Assembly (NCBI GenBank): GCA_034436335.1
Contig: DAOTVO010000012.1
Coordinates: forward strand, 1 to 64,000
Length of the DNA: 64,000 nt
DNA from: UBA877 sp034436335
GTDB lineage: Bacteria > Chloroflexota > Anaerolineae > Anaerolineales > Villigracilaceae
Direction of reading: 5' to 3'
Numbering within the stretch: the first letter of the stretch is position 1; the number at the start of each line of letters is the position of its first letter. Under the pieces are notes generated by a model, which was not told the DNA's origin, searched no databases, and worked only from the letters and a program-made list of their open reading frames with translations. The translations under genes and the position numbers were made by a program. Below, piece by piece: positions 42,682 to 50,406 of the stretch.

Positions 42682-42706
42682 AACACGCCGCCAGGCGTGT
42701 TTTGTT
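42682..42706 (+). terminator. Intrinsic terminator of ssrA
   Basis: AACACGCC (42682-42689) pairs with GGCGTGTT (42694-42701), followed by TTGTTT. Confidence 0.85.
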
Positions 42707-42798
42707 TCGGACGGATCCCTTCTGGAGGATAAAAACTCTACGCAATCTGCGGCAAACAGTTAACTCCGAGAAAGCCCTACGCATATCAGAATACATGG

Positions 42799-42826
42799 TT
42801 GAGTTTTTTAAATGTTGTGCTATAGT
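42799..42826 (+). promoter_or_regulatory. Promoter of the AT-rich lipoprotein gene
   Basis: -35 TTGAGT (42799-42804), a 16-nt spacer, and -10 TATAGT (42821-42826). Confidence 0.6.
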
Positions 42827-42866
42827 GTTTTTGAAGGTCGTTTTTTCTTTTTCAGAGGAGGATGCT

Positions 42867-43646
42867 ATGAAAAACAATGTCTTCACACCGTTTTTGGCGC
42901 TGGTCGGAATAATTCTCCTGGTCACCCTGGCCTGCAGCATCACATCAGCCCCTTTTGTACCACCATCACAACCCACACAGCCGATTCTGCCAACAGAGAC
43001 CTTATCGCCAACAAAAGCGCCAACCGAGACCCCGCTACCGACAAAAGCACCAACTGCTACCCCGGCGCCAACTGAACCACCAGTTTACTTCACCGAAGAA
43101 TTCAACGGCGATATTCCAGATTGGTGGTCATTTGTCCAGCACGGCGACAAGAATAAGGCAAATATCAGCACTGATAACAGCAGATTAATCTTTGAACTCA
43201 ATGGCACCGACGTGTATGCCTACTTGATGTATGACCCCTGGATTTACAAAAATGTTCGTCTCGATGTGAGCGCTGAAAACCGAGGCAAGAATACCAACAG
43301 TATCAGTCTCATTTGCCGCTACTCGAAAAACGAGGGCTGGTACGAATTTAACATCGGCAATGACGGGCTTTGGCAAATCTATGTATACGACATACTCACC
43401 AAAGGGGGGTACAAATTGCTTGGTTCCGGCGGCTCAACGGCTATTCACACAGGGAAAGCCATCAACGAATATACCGCTGTTTGCGATGGCACCACTTTGT
43501 CTCTATATATCAATGGAGTAAAAACCACCTCTTTTGAAGAAAAGATATACGCCCTGCGCGAAGGCTTGGTTGGCATTGGTGTTTCCTCGTATGATGTTCT
43601 GCCTATCATTGTCGAATTCGACTGGGTGAGCATCAGCAAGCCGTAA
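42867..43646 (+). CDS. Secreted lipoprotein with a jelly-roll/LamG-like domain
   Basis: A 259-aa protein. A lipoprotein signal ends in LVTLAC (Cys22), and a Thr/Pro linker (about 30-72) contains three KAPTxTP-like repeats. The domain from about 75 (FTEEFNGDIPDWW, YEFNIGNDGLWQIY, LSLYINGVK, GLVGIGVSS) has the pattern of concanavalin-like/3-keto-disaccharide-hydrolase-like beta-sandwiches that bind glycans. The gene is clearly richer in A+T than its neighbours and lies right after tmRNA, which suggests acquisition. AGAGGAGGATG precedes ATG 42867. Confidence 0.82.
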   Translation: MKNNVFTPFLALVGIILLVTLACSITSAPFVPPSQPTQPILPTETLSPTKAPTETPLPTKAPTATPAPTEPPVYFTEEFNGDIPDWWSFVQHGDKNKANISTDNSRLIFELNGTDVYAYLMYDPWIYKNVRLDVSAENRGKNTNSISLICRYSKNEGWYEFNIGNDGLWQIYVYDILTKGGYKLLGSGGSTAIHTGKAINEYTAVCDGTTLSLYINGVKTTSFEEKIYALREGLVGIGVSSYDVLPIIVEFDWVSISKP

Positions 43647-43673
43647 ACCCAATAATCACGGTTATGCCCCTTC

Positions 43674-43701
43674 AAGCCGTCTTACATCAGACGGCTTTTT
43701 G
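43674..43701 (+). terminator. Intrinsic terminator
   Basis: AAGCCGTCT (43674-43682) pairs with AGACGGCTT (43689-43697), followed by TTTG. Confidence 0.85.
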
Positions 43702-43856
43702 TGGTTATCCGCTCAGATGCGCCGGCCCTCCTGCCCATTTTGGGAATTTCATAAATTCTGAACGCGATTGACCCCGGCAACACAAACAGATCAAAGTGAT
43801 ACAGAGACGAACGTATTCAATAATTTCATGGTCTCTGTCCCTCTGATGCAAAAAAA

Positions 43857-44023
43857 GTAACTGTCTACCCGATGAGGGCGGGATGGTTAATCGCAGCAAA
43901 AGAGGCTCACTTTCTCCGCAGATTGCGCCGATTTCCCCTGGGGGTACGATGTCGCCGATTTTCTCCCCATCTGCGTCCTCTGCGACCTCTGCGATAATTT
44001 CCGAGACCAGGGTAGACAGTTAC
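43857..44023 (+). mobile_element. Inverted-repeat element (MITE), copy 2
   Basis: 167 bp with perfect 14-bp ends GTAACTGTCTACCC and GGGTAGACAGTTAC. The flanks (GCAAAAAA and CCATATTC) are not duplicated. The interior contains iterated TCTGCG words and is non-coding. It lies in the 514-bp gap 43647-44160, about 140 bp before dnaK. Stretch 43702-43856 holds nothing that I can identify. Confidence 0.88.
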
Positions 44024-44160
44024 CCATATTCTCTTATCGTCTGCCCTGTGTATATGATTTCTACACAGCGTTAACGTTTTTCTTGCATCGGCGCGGTATC
44101 ATCTGGCAGACTGAAATCTTCTGCGCTTTTAGCGCGCATTTTGTAACAAGGAGTTCTGCA

Positions 44161-46068
44161 ATGGGAAAAATCATTGGCATCGACCTCGGAACGACCAACA
44201 GTGTGGTGGCCGTCATGGAAGGCGGACAGCCCACCGTCATCACCACTGCTGAAGGCGGACGGCTCTGCCCGTCGGTGGTTGCCTTCAACAAGAACGGCGA
44301 GCGCATGGTCGGGCAGACCGCCAAACGTCAGGCCATCATCAATTCCGAAAATACCATTTACTCGATTAAACGCTTCATGGGACGGCGTTACGATGAAGTA
44401 GAGACCGAACGCAAAATGGTCCCCTATCAAGTCGTCGAAGGGCCGCAGGGTGAAGCGCGGGTCAAGATTCCGGTCAACGGACGCGAGTACACGCCGCAGG
44501 AAATCTCGGCGATGGTGCTTGCCAAACTCAAGGCCGACGCCGAAGCCTATCTCGGCCAGCCGGTCACCGAAGCAGTCATCACCGTGCCGGCCTACTTCAA
44601 CGACAGCCAGCGTCAGGCCACCAAGGACGCCGGCCGCATTGCCGGTCTGGATGTGAAACGCATCATCAACGAACCAACCGCCTCCGCGCTGGCCTACGGG
44701 CTGGATAAGAAAAAGAACGAGACCATCCTGGTCTTTGACCTGGGCGGGGGGACGTTTGACGTGTCCATCCTCGACGTGGGCGAGGGCGTCATCGAAGTCA
44801 AAGCCACCAACGGCGACACCCACCTCGGCGGCGATGACTGGGACCAGCGCATCGTCAACTGGGCGGCAGATGAATTCCAGAAGCAGGAAGGAATTGACCT
44901 GCGTCAGGACCGCCAGGCGCTCCAGCGTTTGCGCGAGGCCGCCGAAAAGGCCAAGATCGAACTCTCCAGCATGATGGAGACCGAAATCAACCTGCCCTAC
45001 ATCACCGCCGACGCCAACGGCCCGAAGCACCTGTTGTTGAAACTGACGCGTGCCAAGTTCGAGCAAATGACCGAAGACCTGCTCAACCGCTGCCGCGGCC
45101 CCTTCGAGGCGGCCCTCAGGGACGCCGGCCTGACCGCCGATAAACTGGACGAAGTCGTTCTCGTGGGCGGCTCGACGCGCATGCCGATGGTGCAGGAACT
45201 TGTGCGCAAATTGACCGGCGGCAAAGAACCGAACAAGGGCGTCAACCCGGATGAGGTCGTCGCCGTCGGGGCGGCCATTCAGGCGGGTGTGCTGGGCGGC
45301 GAGGTCAAAGACATCCTCCTGCTCGATGTGACCCCCCTCTCGCTGGGCGTGGAGACGCTTGGCGGCGTGATGACCCGTATGATCGAGCGCAATACCACCA
45401 TCCCGGTGCGCAAGACCGAGGTCTACTCGACCGCCGCCGACAACCAGACTGCCGTGGACATCCACATCCTGCAGGGCGAGCGCCCCATGGCCGCCGACAA
45501 TATGAGCCTGGGCCGCTTCCGCCTGGACGGAATCCCGCCCGCGCCGCGCGGCGTTCCGCAAATCGAAGTCACCTTCGACATTGACGCCAACGGCATCCTG
45601 AACGTGACCGCCCGCGATAAGGCCACCGGCCGCGAGCAGAAAGTGACGGTCACAGCGACCACCAATCTCTCGAAAGAGGAAATCGAACGCAAGGTTGAAG
45701 AGGCGCGCCGCTACGAGGCCGAAGACAAGAAGCGCCGTGAACTGGTCGAAGCCCGCAACAGCGCCGATACTCTCATCTATCAGACGGAGAAGGCGCTGCG
45801 CGACCTGGGCGAGAAAGTCCCCGTCGCCGAGCGCGGCAACATCGAGGCCAAAGTCAACGACCTGAAGCAGGCCGTCCAGAGCGATGACCTGGCGCGCATC
45901 AAGAAGGCCTCCGATGACCTGCAGAACGTCTTCTACGCCCTCAGCCAGCAGTTGTACGCGCAGGGGCAGACTCCGCCCGGAGCCGGGCCGCAGGCCGCAG
46001 GTCCCGACACGCCCCCGCCGGGCGGCAACGACGGCGACGTGATTGACGGTCAGGCGCGCAACATCTAA
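44161..46068 (+). CDS. dnaK: Chaperone protein DnaK (Hsp70)
   Basis: A 635-aa Hsp70. The ATPase domain (1 to about 365) has IIGIDLGTTNSVVAVMEGG, PAYFNDSQRQATKDAG and VFDLGGGTFDVSIL. The substrate-binding domain contains DVTPLSLGVETLGGVMTRMI and is followed by the helical lid and a Pro/Gly-rich tail. GDTHLGGDDWDQRIVNW is the variant found in Actinobacteria and Chloroflexi. AAGGAG precedes ATG 44161. No grpE, dnaJ or CIRCE operator is seen, so this is a free-standing dnaK, perhaps one of several. Confidence 0.97.
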   Translation: MGKIIGIDLGTTNSVVAVMEGGQPTVITTAEGGRLCPSVVAFNKNGERMVGQTAKRQAIINSENTIYSIKRFMGRRYDEVETERKMVPYQVVEGPQGEARVKIPVNGREYTPQEISAMVLAKLKADAEAYLGQPVTEAVITVPAYFNDSQRQATKDAGRIAGLDVKRIINEPTASALAYGLDKKKNETILVFDLGGGTFDVSILDVGEGVIEVKATNGDTHLGGDDWDQRIVNWAADEFQKQEGIDLRQDRQALQRLREAAEKAKIELSSMMETEINLPYITADANGPKHLLLKLTRAKFEQMTEDLLNRCRGPFEAALRDAGLTADKLDEVVLVGGSTRMPMVQELVRKLTGGKEPNKGVNPDEVVAVGAAIQAGVLGGEVKDILLLDVTPLSLGVETLGGVMTRMIERNTTIPVRKTEVYSTAADNQTAVDIHILQGERPMAADNMSLGRFRLDGIPPAPRGVPQIEVTFDIDANGILNVTARDKATGREQKVTVTATTNLSKEEIERKVEEARRYEAEDKKRRELVEARNSADTLIYQTEKALRDLGEKVPVAERGNIEAKVNDLKQAVQSDDLARIKKASDDLQNVFYALSQQLYAQGQTPPGAGPQAAGPDTPPPGGNDGDVIDGQARNI

Positions 46069-46080
46069 ACGGTCAACAGA

Positions 46081-46112
46081 CAGACGGTCCCAAAACGGGC
46101 CGTCTGTTTTTT
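46081..46112 (+). terminator. Intrinsic terminator of dnaK
   Basis: CAGACGGTCC (46081-46090) pairs with GGGCCGTCTG (46097-46106) with one G-T pair, followed by TTTTTT. Confidence 0.9.
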
Positions 46113-46159
46113 AATCCCCGCTCATCTGCTTCATAGAGTTTTGCTTTATAATCCTGTCC

Positions 46160-47509
46160 ATGCGTAAACGAACCCGAAATATCTTGATTGGAGCGGCCAT
46201 CGTCCTGCTGGCGGCGATTGGCCTGTATAACATTCCCTTCATCCATGACCGGCTGGCCTGGCGCATCGAGAATTTCCAGACGAAGATTTATTATTTCTTC
46301 AATCCGCCGGGCAAGGTGGTCTTCGTGCCGACCCAGCAGGGTGGGATGACGACCACGCCGCGCCCCTCGGCCACCCCGACTCGGGCCGTCACTAGCGAAT
46401 TTACGCCCACCATCACACCGACTCCCCTGCCGCAGACGGTGATCCTGGAAAACGTCACTTTTGTGGACCAGATGCACCGCTGGAATTATTGCGGCCCGGC
46501 CAACCTGGCCATGGCGCTGGAATACGTAGGCTGGGAGGGACTGCCCGGCAATACAATGCAGATTCGCGACCAGATTGGCTCAGTCATCAAGCCAGGGCCG
46601 AATGACCCCAATTTGAGTTTTATCGAGCGCTCGCAGACGGACGTGAACGTGATGCCATACGAGATGATAGATTTCGTCAACGACTACACGCCCTTCCGCG
46701 CCCTCTACCGCTACGGCGGGACGGTGGACTTGCTCAAGCAGTTAATTGCTGCCGGTTTCCCCGTCATCGCGGAGAAAGGCATTTACCAGACCCCGCCGCC
46801 GGAAAACACGATGCAGTGGGCCGGCCACTATGCCTTCACCACCGGCTACGATGACACAACCGGCGAGTTCATCTACCAGGACTCCTACACTCCGAAGGAA
46901 AATATCCCGTATGAAAAGCAGGGCAAGAATATCCGCGTGAGTTATGCAGAGTATCTAAACGGCTGGCGGGCGTTCAACTATGTCTTCATCGTGGTTTATC
47001 CGCCGGAACGGGAGGCGGAACTCTTGCAGGCACTCGGCCCCTGGGCAGATGAAACCTGGGCGGCGCAAAAGGCGCTCCAAATCGCCGAGCAGGAATCGCA
47101 AACCCTGACCGGCATTGACCAGTTCTTTGCCTGGTTCAACAAAGGGACAAGTTACAATCTGCTGACCGAATACGGGCAGGGCGCGCTGGCCTTCGACGCC
47201 GCTTTCGCCTATTACAATGCCCTGCCTCAGAAAGACCGCCCCTACCGCATCATGTGGTATCAGACCGGCCCCTACCGCGCCTATTACTACACCAGCCGCT
47301 TCCAGGATGTCATCACCCTGGCAGATACCACCGAAAGCACTCTCTTCCATCACCGCGTCCTCGAGGAGACCCTTTATTGGCGCGCCCTGGCCGAAGCTGC
47401 GCTGGGTGATTACAACGCCGCCTACGCCGACATGCGCAAAGCCGTCTATTACAACCCCAACTTTACCCCCGGCCTGCAAAAATTGGCGGAATGGGGGATT
47501 AGTCCGTAG
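46160..47509 (+). CDS. Membrane-anchored C39-like cysteine peptidase with C-terminal helical repeats
   Basis: A 449-aa protein. An N-terminal membrane anchor (7-25) and a Thr/Pro linker (about 63-92) precede a papain-like C39_2 domain: Gln104 and Cys111 (QMHRWNYCGPANLAMAL), His223 (WAGHYAFTTGYD) and Asp241 (YQDSY) form the likely catalytic set. Residues about 285-449 look like TPR-type helices (WYQTGPYRAYYYT, ALAEAALGDYNAAYADMRKA). It is probably an exported peptidase on the outer face. TATAAT at 46147-46152 stands 7 nt before the ATG, which suggests a leaderless mRNA. Confidence 0.82.
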   Translation: MRKRTRNILIGAAIVLLAAIGLYNIPFIHDRLAWRIENFQTKIYYFFNPPGKVVFVPTQQGGMTTTPRPSATPTRAVTSEFTPTITPTPLPQTVILENVTFVDQMHRWNYCGPANLAMALEYVGWEGLPGNTMQIRDQIGSVIKPGPNDPNLSFIERSQTDVNVMPYEMIDFVNDYTPFRALYRYGGTVDLLKQLIAAGFPVIAEKGIYQTPPPENTMQWAGHYAFTTGYDDTTGEFIYQDSYTPKENIPYEKQGKNIRVSYAEYLNGWRAFNYVFIVVYPPEREAELLQALGPWADETWAAQKALQIAEQESQTLTGIDQFFAWFNKGTSYNLLTEYGQGALAFDAAFAYYNALPQKDRPYRIMWYQTGPYRAYYYTSRFQDVITLADTTESTLFHHRVLEETLYWRALAEAALGDYNAAYADMRKAVYYNPNFTPGLQKLAEWGISP

Positions 47510-47540
47510 GTCAAATAGTCGCCCGTCTCATAGACTATAG

Positions 47541-47708
47541 GTAACCGTCTACCCAATGAGGCCGGGATGGTTAATCGCAGCAAAAGAGGCTCACTTTATC
47601 CGCAGATTGCGCCGATTTACCCTGTGGGTACGATGTCGCCGATTTTCTCCCCCTCTGCGTCCTCTGCGACCTCTGCGGATAATTTCCGAGACCAGGGTAG
47701 ACAGTTAC
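47541..47708 (+). mobile_element. Inverted-repeat element (MITE), copy 3, with target duplication
   Basis: 168 bp with ends GTAACCGTCTACCC and GGGTAGACAGTTAC (one mismatch). It is flanked on both sides by GACTATAG (47533-47540 and 47709-47716), a perfect 8-bp duplication. The interior is nearly identical to copy 2. It lies in the 248-bp gap before sbcD. The element is non-coding, so it must have been moved by a transposase in trans. Confidence 0.92.
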
Positions 47709-47757
47709 GACTATAGGCTGTTAAACTAGCGACTATCAGACTCCTGACTGTCCAACT

Positions 47758-48969
47758 ATGCGACTCTTGCATTTTGCCGACGCTCACATAGACATGGCCA
47801 ATTACGGCCGCCGCGACCCCGAAACGGGCCTGCCCCTGCGCGTCCTCGACTTTCTCAAGTCGCTGGACACAATTGTAGAGACGGCCATCGCCGAAAAAGT
47901 GGACCTCGTCATCTTCGCCGGCGACGCCTACAAAGACCGCTCCCCGGCCCCGACCTTCCAGCGCGAGTGGGGGCGGCGCATTTTGCGCCTCTCGAAAGCC
48001 GGCATCCGCACCCTCTTGCTGGTCGGCAACCATGACCTGTCGCCCGCCGTCGGCCGTGCCCACGCCATCCAGGAATTCGACACCCTCGAAGTGCCAAACG
48101 TCACCGTCCTGGAACGTCCGACTTTCCTTTCTGCTGAAGAACTCGGCCTGCCGGCCCAGGTGATTGCCCTGCCCTGGGTAACACGCTCCGGCCTGCTGGC
48201 CTCGCAAAACCTGAGCGCCGCCGACATGGAGGAGGTCAACGCCGGGCTGGAGGAACGGATCACTGCCCTGCTGCAGAACTGGATTGAACGGGCTGACCCC
48301 TCCCTGCCTCTGCTCCTGACCGCCCACGCCTCCATCGAGGGCGCGCGCTACGGCGCAGAGCGGAACGTCATGCTGGGCGCAGACCTGGTTCTTCCCGCCT
48401 CGCTCGTGCGCGACCCGCGTCTTGACTACGTGGCCCTCGGCCACATTCACAAATCGCAGAACCTGAACGAGGACGCACATCCGCCGGTCATCTACCCCGG
48501 CTCCATCGAGCGCATTGACTTTGGCGAGGCCGCCGATGACAAATTCTTCGTCATCGCCGAGGTGGAAAAAGGCCGCGCCCACCTCGAATGGCGCAAACTG
48601 GAGGGCATCCGCCCGTTCATTGACCGCTTCGTCGCGTTGAAATCGCCCGAGGAGGCCGGCGCCGTCCTCCGCTCTGCCCTGCCCGCCGCCGAGAAAATGG
48701 ACGGCGCCATTGTCCGCCTGACGGTGCAGTATCCCCGCGAGTGGGAGACGCTGATTGACGAGCCGGCGCTGCGCCGTCACGCCGCGGCTGCCTTCGAATT
48801 CCATCTCATCAAACGTCCGCTGATGGAAAGCCGCATCCGCCTGCCGGCCGGTCAGACGGCTGCCAGTCTCGGCCCGCTCGACCTGCTCGCACAGTATTGG
48901 CAGGCCGCCCACATCGAAGACGCCGAGATGCTTCAGCAAATGGCCAAAGAAATCATCGAGGGAGAATAG
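47758..48969 (+). CDS. sbcD: DNA repair exonuclease SbcD (Mre11 family)
   Basis: A 403-aa protein. The metallophosphoesterase motifs are present in order: FADAHID (7-12), FAGDAYKDR, LLVGNHD, LTAHASIEG and ALGHIHK. The C-terminal part (about 280-403) fits the Mre11/SbcD cap and SbcC-binding region. With SbcC (59945-62026) it makes the nuclease that cleaves hairpins and protein-blocked ends. The two genes are not adjacent here, which is unusual. The PIG-L gene starts one base after its stop. Confidence 0.93.
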   Translation: MRLLHFADAHIDMANYGRRDPETGLPLRVLDFLKSLDTIVETAIAEKVDLVIFAGDAYKDRSPAPTFQREWGRRILRLSKAGIRTLLLVGNHDLSPAVGRAHAIQEFDTLEVPNVTVLERPTFLSAEELGLPAQVIALPWVTRSGLLASQNLSAADMEEVNAGLEERITALLQNWIERADPSLPLLLTAHASIEGARYGAERNVMLGADLVLPASLVRDPRLDYVALGHIHKSQNLNEDAHPPVIYPGSIERIDFGEAADDKFFVIAEVEKGRAHLEWRKLEGIRPFIDRFVALKSPEEAGAVLRSALPAAEKMDGAIVRLTVQYPREWETLIDEPALRRHAAAAFEFHLIKRPLMESRIRLPAGQTAASLGPLDLLAQYWQAAHIEDAEMLQQMAKEIIEGE

Positions 48970-48970
48970 C

Positions 48971-49693
48971 ATGCGCTGGATTTACATTTCCCCCCATTTC
49001 GACGACGGCGTGCTTTCCTGCGGCGGCCTGATTTATGAGCAGACCCGCCAGGGGATGACGGCGGAAATCTGGACAATTTGCGCCGGCGACCCACCGCCGG
49101 GACCGCTCTCGCCGATGGCGCGCCGCATTCACCTCGTCTGGGGAACCGGCTCGGCGGAGGAGACCGTCCGTCTGCGGCGCGAGGAGGACCGGCAGGCCGC
49201 CTCCCGCGTCGGCGCTTCGGTCTTCCACGCCGACCTGCCCGACTGCATCTACCGTCGTGCTCCCAATGGCGAACTGCTTTACACCCATAGCGTCTTTACC
49301 CCCTGGAATCCGCTCGAAAAGGAACTGCCGGCGCGCCTTGCCGCCCTGTTGCAGGAAAAACTCGCTCCCGATGACGTGCTGGTCTGTCCGCTGGCGATCG
49401 GCGGCCACGTAGACCATCTGCTGACGCGCCTGGCGGTGGAGCGGCTGGGGCGTCGCGTGTGCTATTACGCCGATGTCCCTTACGTACTTAACCGTCCCGC
49501 CTCGCTGGCACCGGTGACTGCCGGGCTGAACGCCAAACTGCATCCCGTCTCCGGCGAGGGTCTGCACGCCTGGATGGAAGCCATCGAGGCGCATCACTCT
49601 CAAATCCGCATGTTGTTCAAGACAAAGCGGCACATGCGGCAAGCAATTGCCCGCTACTGGCAGCGCACTCAGGGCGTTTTTCTGTGGGGATGA
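48971..49693 (+). CDS. PIG-L family deacetylase
   Basis: A 240-aa protein. The zinc motif PHFDDGVLSCGG (8-19; PHxDD) and the distal GGHVDHLLT (His ligand) define the LmbE/PIG-L family. RREEDRQAASRVGA is the usual helix. The family removes acetyl from GlcNAc-type sugars in thiol, glycolipid or antibiotic pathways. The substrate is unknown here. It begins directly after sbcD, so the two are cotranscribed. Confidence 0.92.
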   Translation: MRWIYISPHFDDGVLSCGGLIYEQTRQGMTAEIWTICAGDPPPGPLSPMARRIHLVWGTGSAEETVRLRREEDRQAASRVGASVFHADLPDCIYRRAPNGELLYTHSVFTPWNPLEKELPARLAALLQEKLAPDDVLVCPLAIGGHVDHLLTRLAVERLGRRVCYYADVPYVLNRPASLAPVTAGLNAKLHPVSGEGLHAWMEAIEAHHSQIRMLFKTKRHMRQAIARYWQRTQGVFLWG

Positions 49694-49705
49694 CCGCGCC
49701 CGTGC

Positions 49706-49733
49706 TTGATTTTCATCCGAAATCATGTATAAT
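49706..49733 (+). promoter_or_regulatory. Promoter of greA
   Basis: -35 TTGATT (49706-49711), a 16-nt spacer, and -10 TATAAT (49728-49733). Confidence 0.78.
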
Positions 49734-49762
49734 ATCGGCGGGTAGGGAAACCTACATAAACT

Positions 49763-49795
49763 GCATCTCTGTTCCAGAGATGCTTGTATTTTCTA
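49763..49795 (+). promoter_or_regulatory. Attenuator-like hairpin in the greA leader
   Basis: GCATCTCT (49763-49770) pairs with AGAGATGC (49776-49783) around GTTCC and is followed by TTGTATTTTC. The form is that of an intrinsic terminator inside the 5' leader, about 25 nt before the start codon. Confidence 0.65.
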
Positions 49796-49807
49796 GGGAT
49801 TTAGACC

Positions 49808-50272
49808 ATGCCACCTACTTTTCTGACCAAAGAAGGCTATCAAAAACTCGCCGACGAACTCGAATATCTGCGCACCGAAAAGCGCGCCGAGGTCGCCAAC
49901 CGTCTGCATGAAGCGATGGAAGGCGGTGAACTCATCGAGAACGCCGAATACGAGGCCGCCAAGAACGAACAGGCCTTCGTGGAAGGGCGCATCCAGGAAC
50001 TTGAAATGATTCTGGCTTCTGCGCGCATCATTGATGAAAAGGGGAAAATGGCAGGTGTGGTTCAGGTTGGCTCCACCGTCACCATCAGCGAGGATGGCGG
50101 CGAGCCGGAGACGTACACCATTGTCGGCGCGGCGGAGGCCAATCCGCGCGAAGGCAAGATTTCCAACGAATCGCCGATTGGCAAAGCCATCATCAACCAC
50201 TACGCCGGCGATGTCGTCACCGTGGAAGCGCCCGGTGGCACGTACAAAGTAAAAATCATCAAGGTCGAATAG
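49808..50272 (+). CDS. greA: Transcription elongation factor GreA
   Basis: A 154-aa protein of normal length. The N-terminal coiled coil (about 8-76) contains the tip sequence GGELIENAEYEAAKNEQ, with the acidic residues that stimulate RNA polymerase transcript cleavage. The C-terminal FKBP-like domain has VGSTVTI, YTIVG and ISNESPIGKAI. It lies upstream of lysS, a common arrangement. A terminator (50294-50331) separates the two, and the leader carries an attenuator-like hairpin. Confidence 0.96.
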   Translation: MPPTFLTKEGYQKLADELEYLRTEKRAEVANRLHEAMEGGELIENAEYEAAKNEQAFVEGRIQELEMILASARIIDEKGKMAGVVQVGSTVTISEDGGEPETYTIVGAAEANPREGKISNESPIGKAIINHYAGDVVTVEAPGGTYKVKIIKVE

Positions 50273-50293
50273 GCCTGGGGTCCGCCCTTGCAG

Positions 50294-50331
50294 GCCCCGC
50301 GCCGCCTGTTTGGAGCGCGGGGCTTTTTTTA
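50294..50331 (+). terminator. Intrinsic terminator of greA
   Basis: GCCCCGCGC (50294-50302) pairs with GCGCGGGGC (50315-50323), followed by TTTTTTT. Confidence 0.93.
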
Positions 50332-50406
50332 TACCCGTTCATCTCTCCCAGCCTGCAACAGGTGAGAAGCAGAAGGGTGTAAAATACACCCGGAAAGGTT
50401 TCGTTT

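Noticed and set aside
42640..42866. Attachment-site duplication of the tmRNA 3' end
   Set aside because: I found no second copy of CGGGTTCGATTCCCGCC downstream and no integrase gene.
44024..44160. CIRCE or other heat-shock operator before dnaK
   Set aside because: No TTAGCACTC-N9-GAGTGCTAA or close variant is present.
44071..45561. A 496-codon open frame on the minus strand
   Set aside because: Antisense to dnaK. Antisense frames over dnaK are a well-known artefact of its codon pattern.
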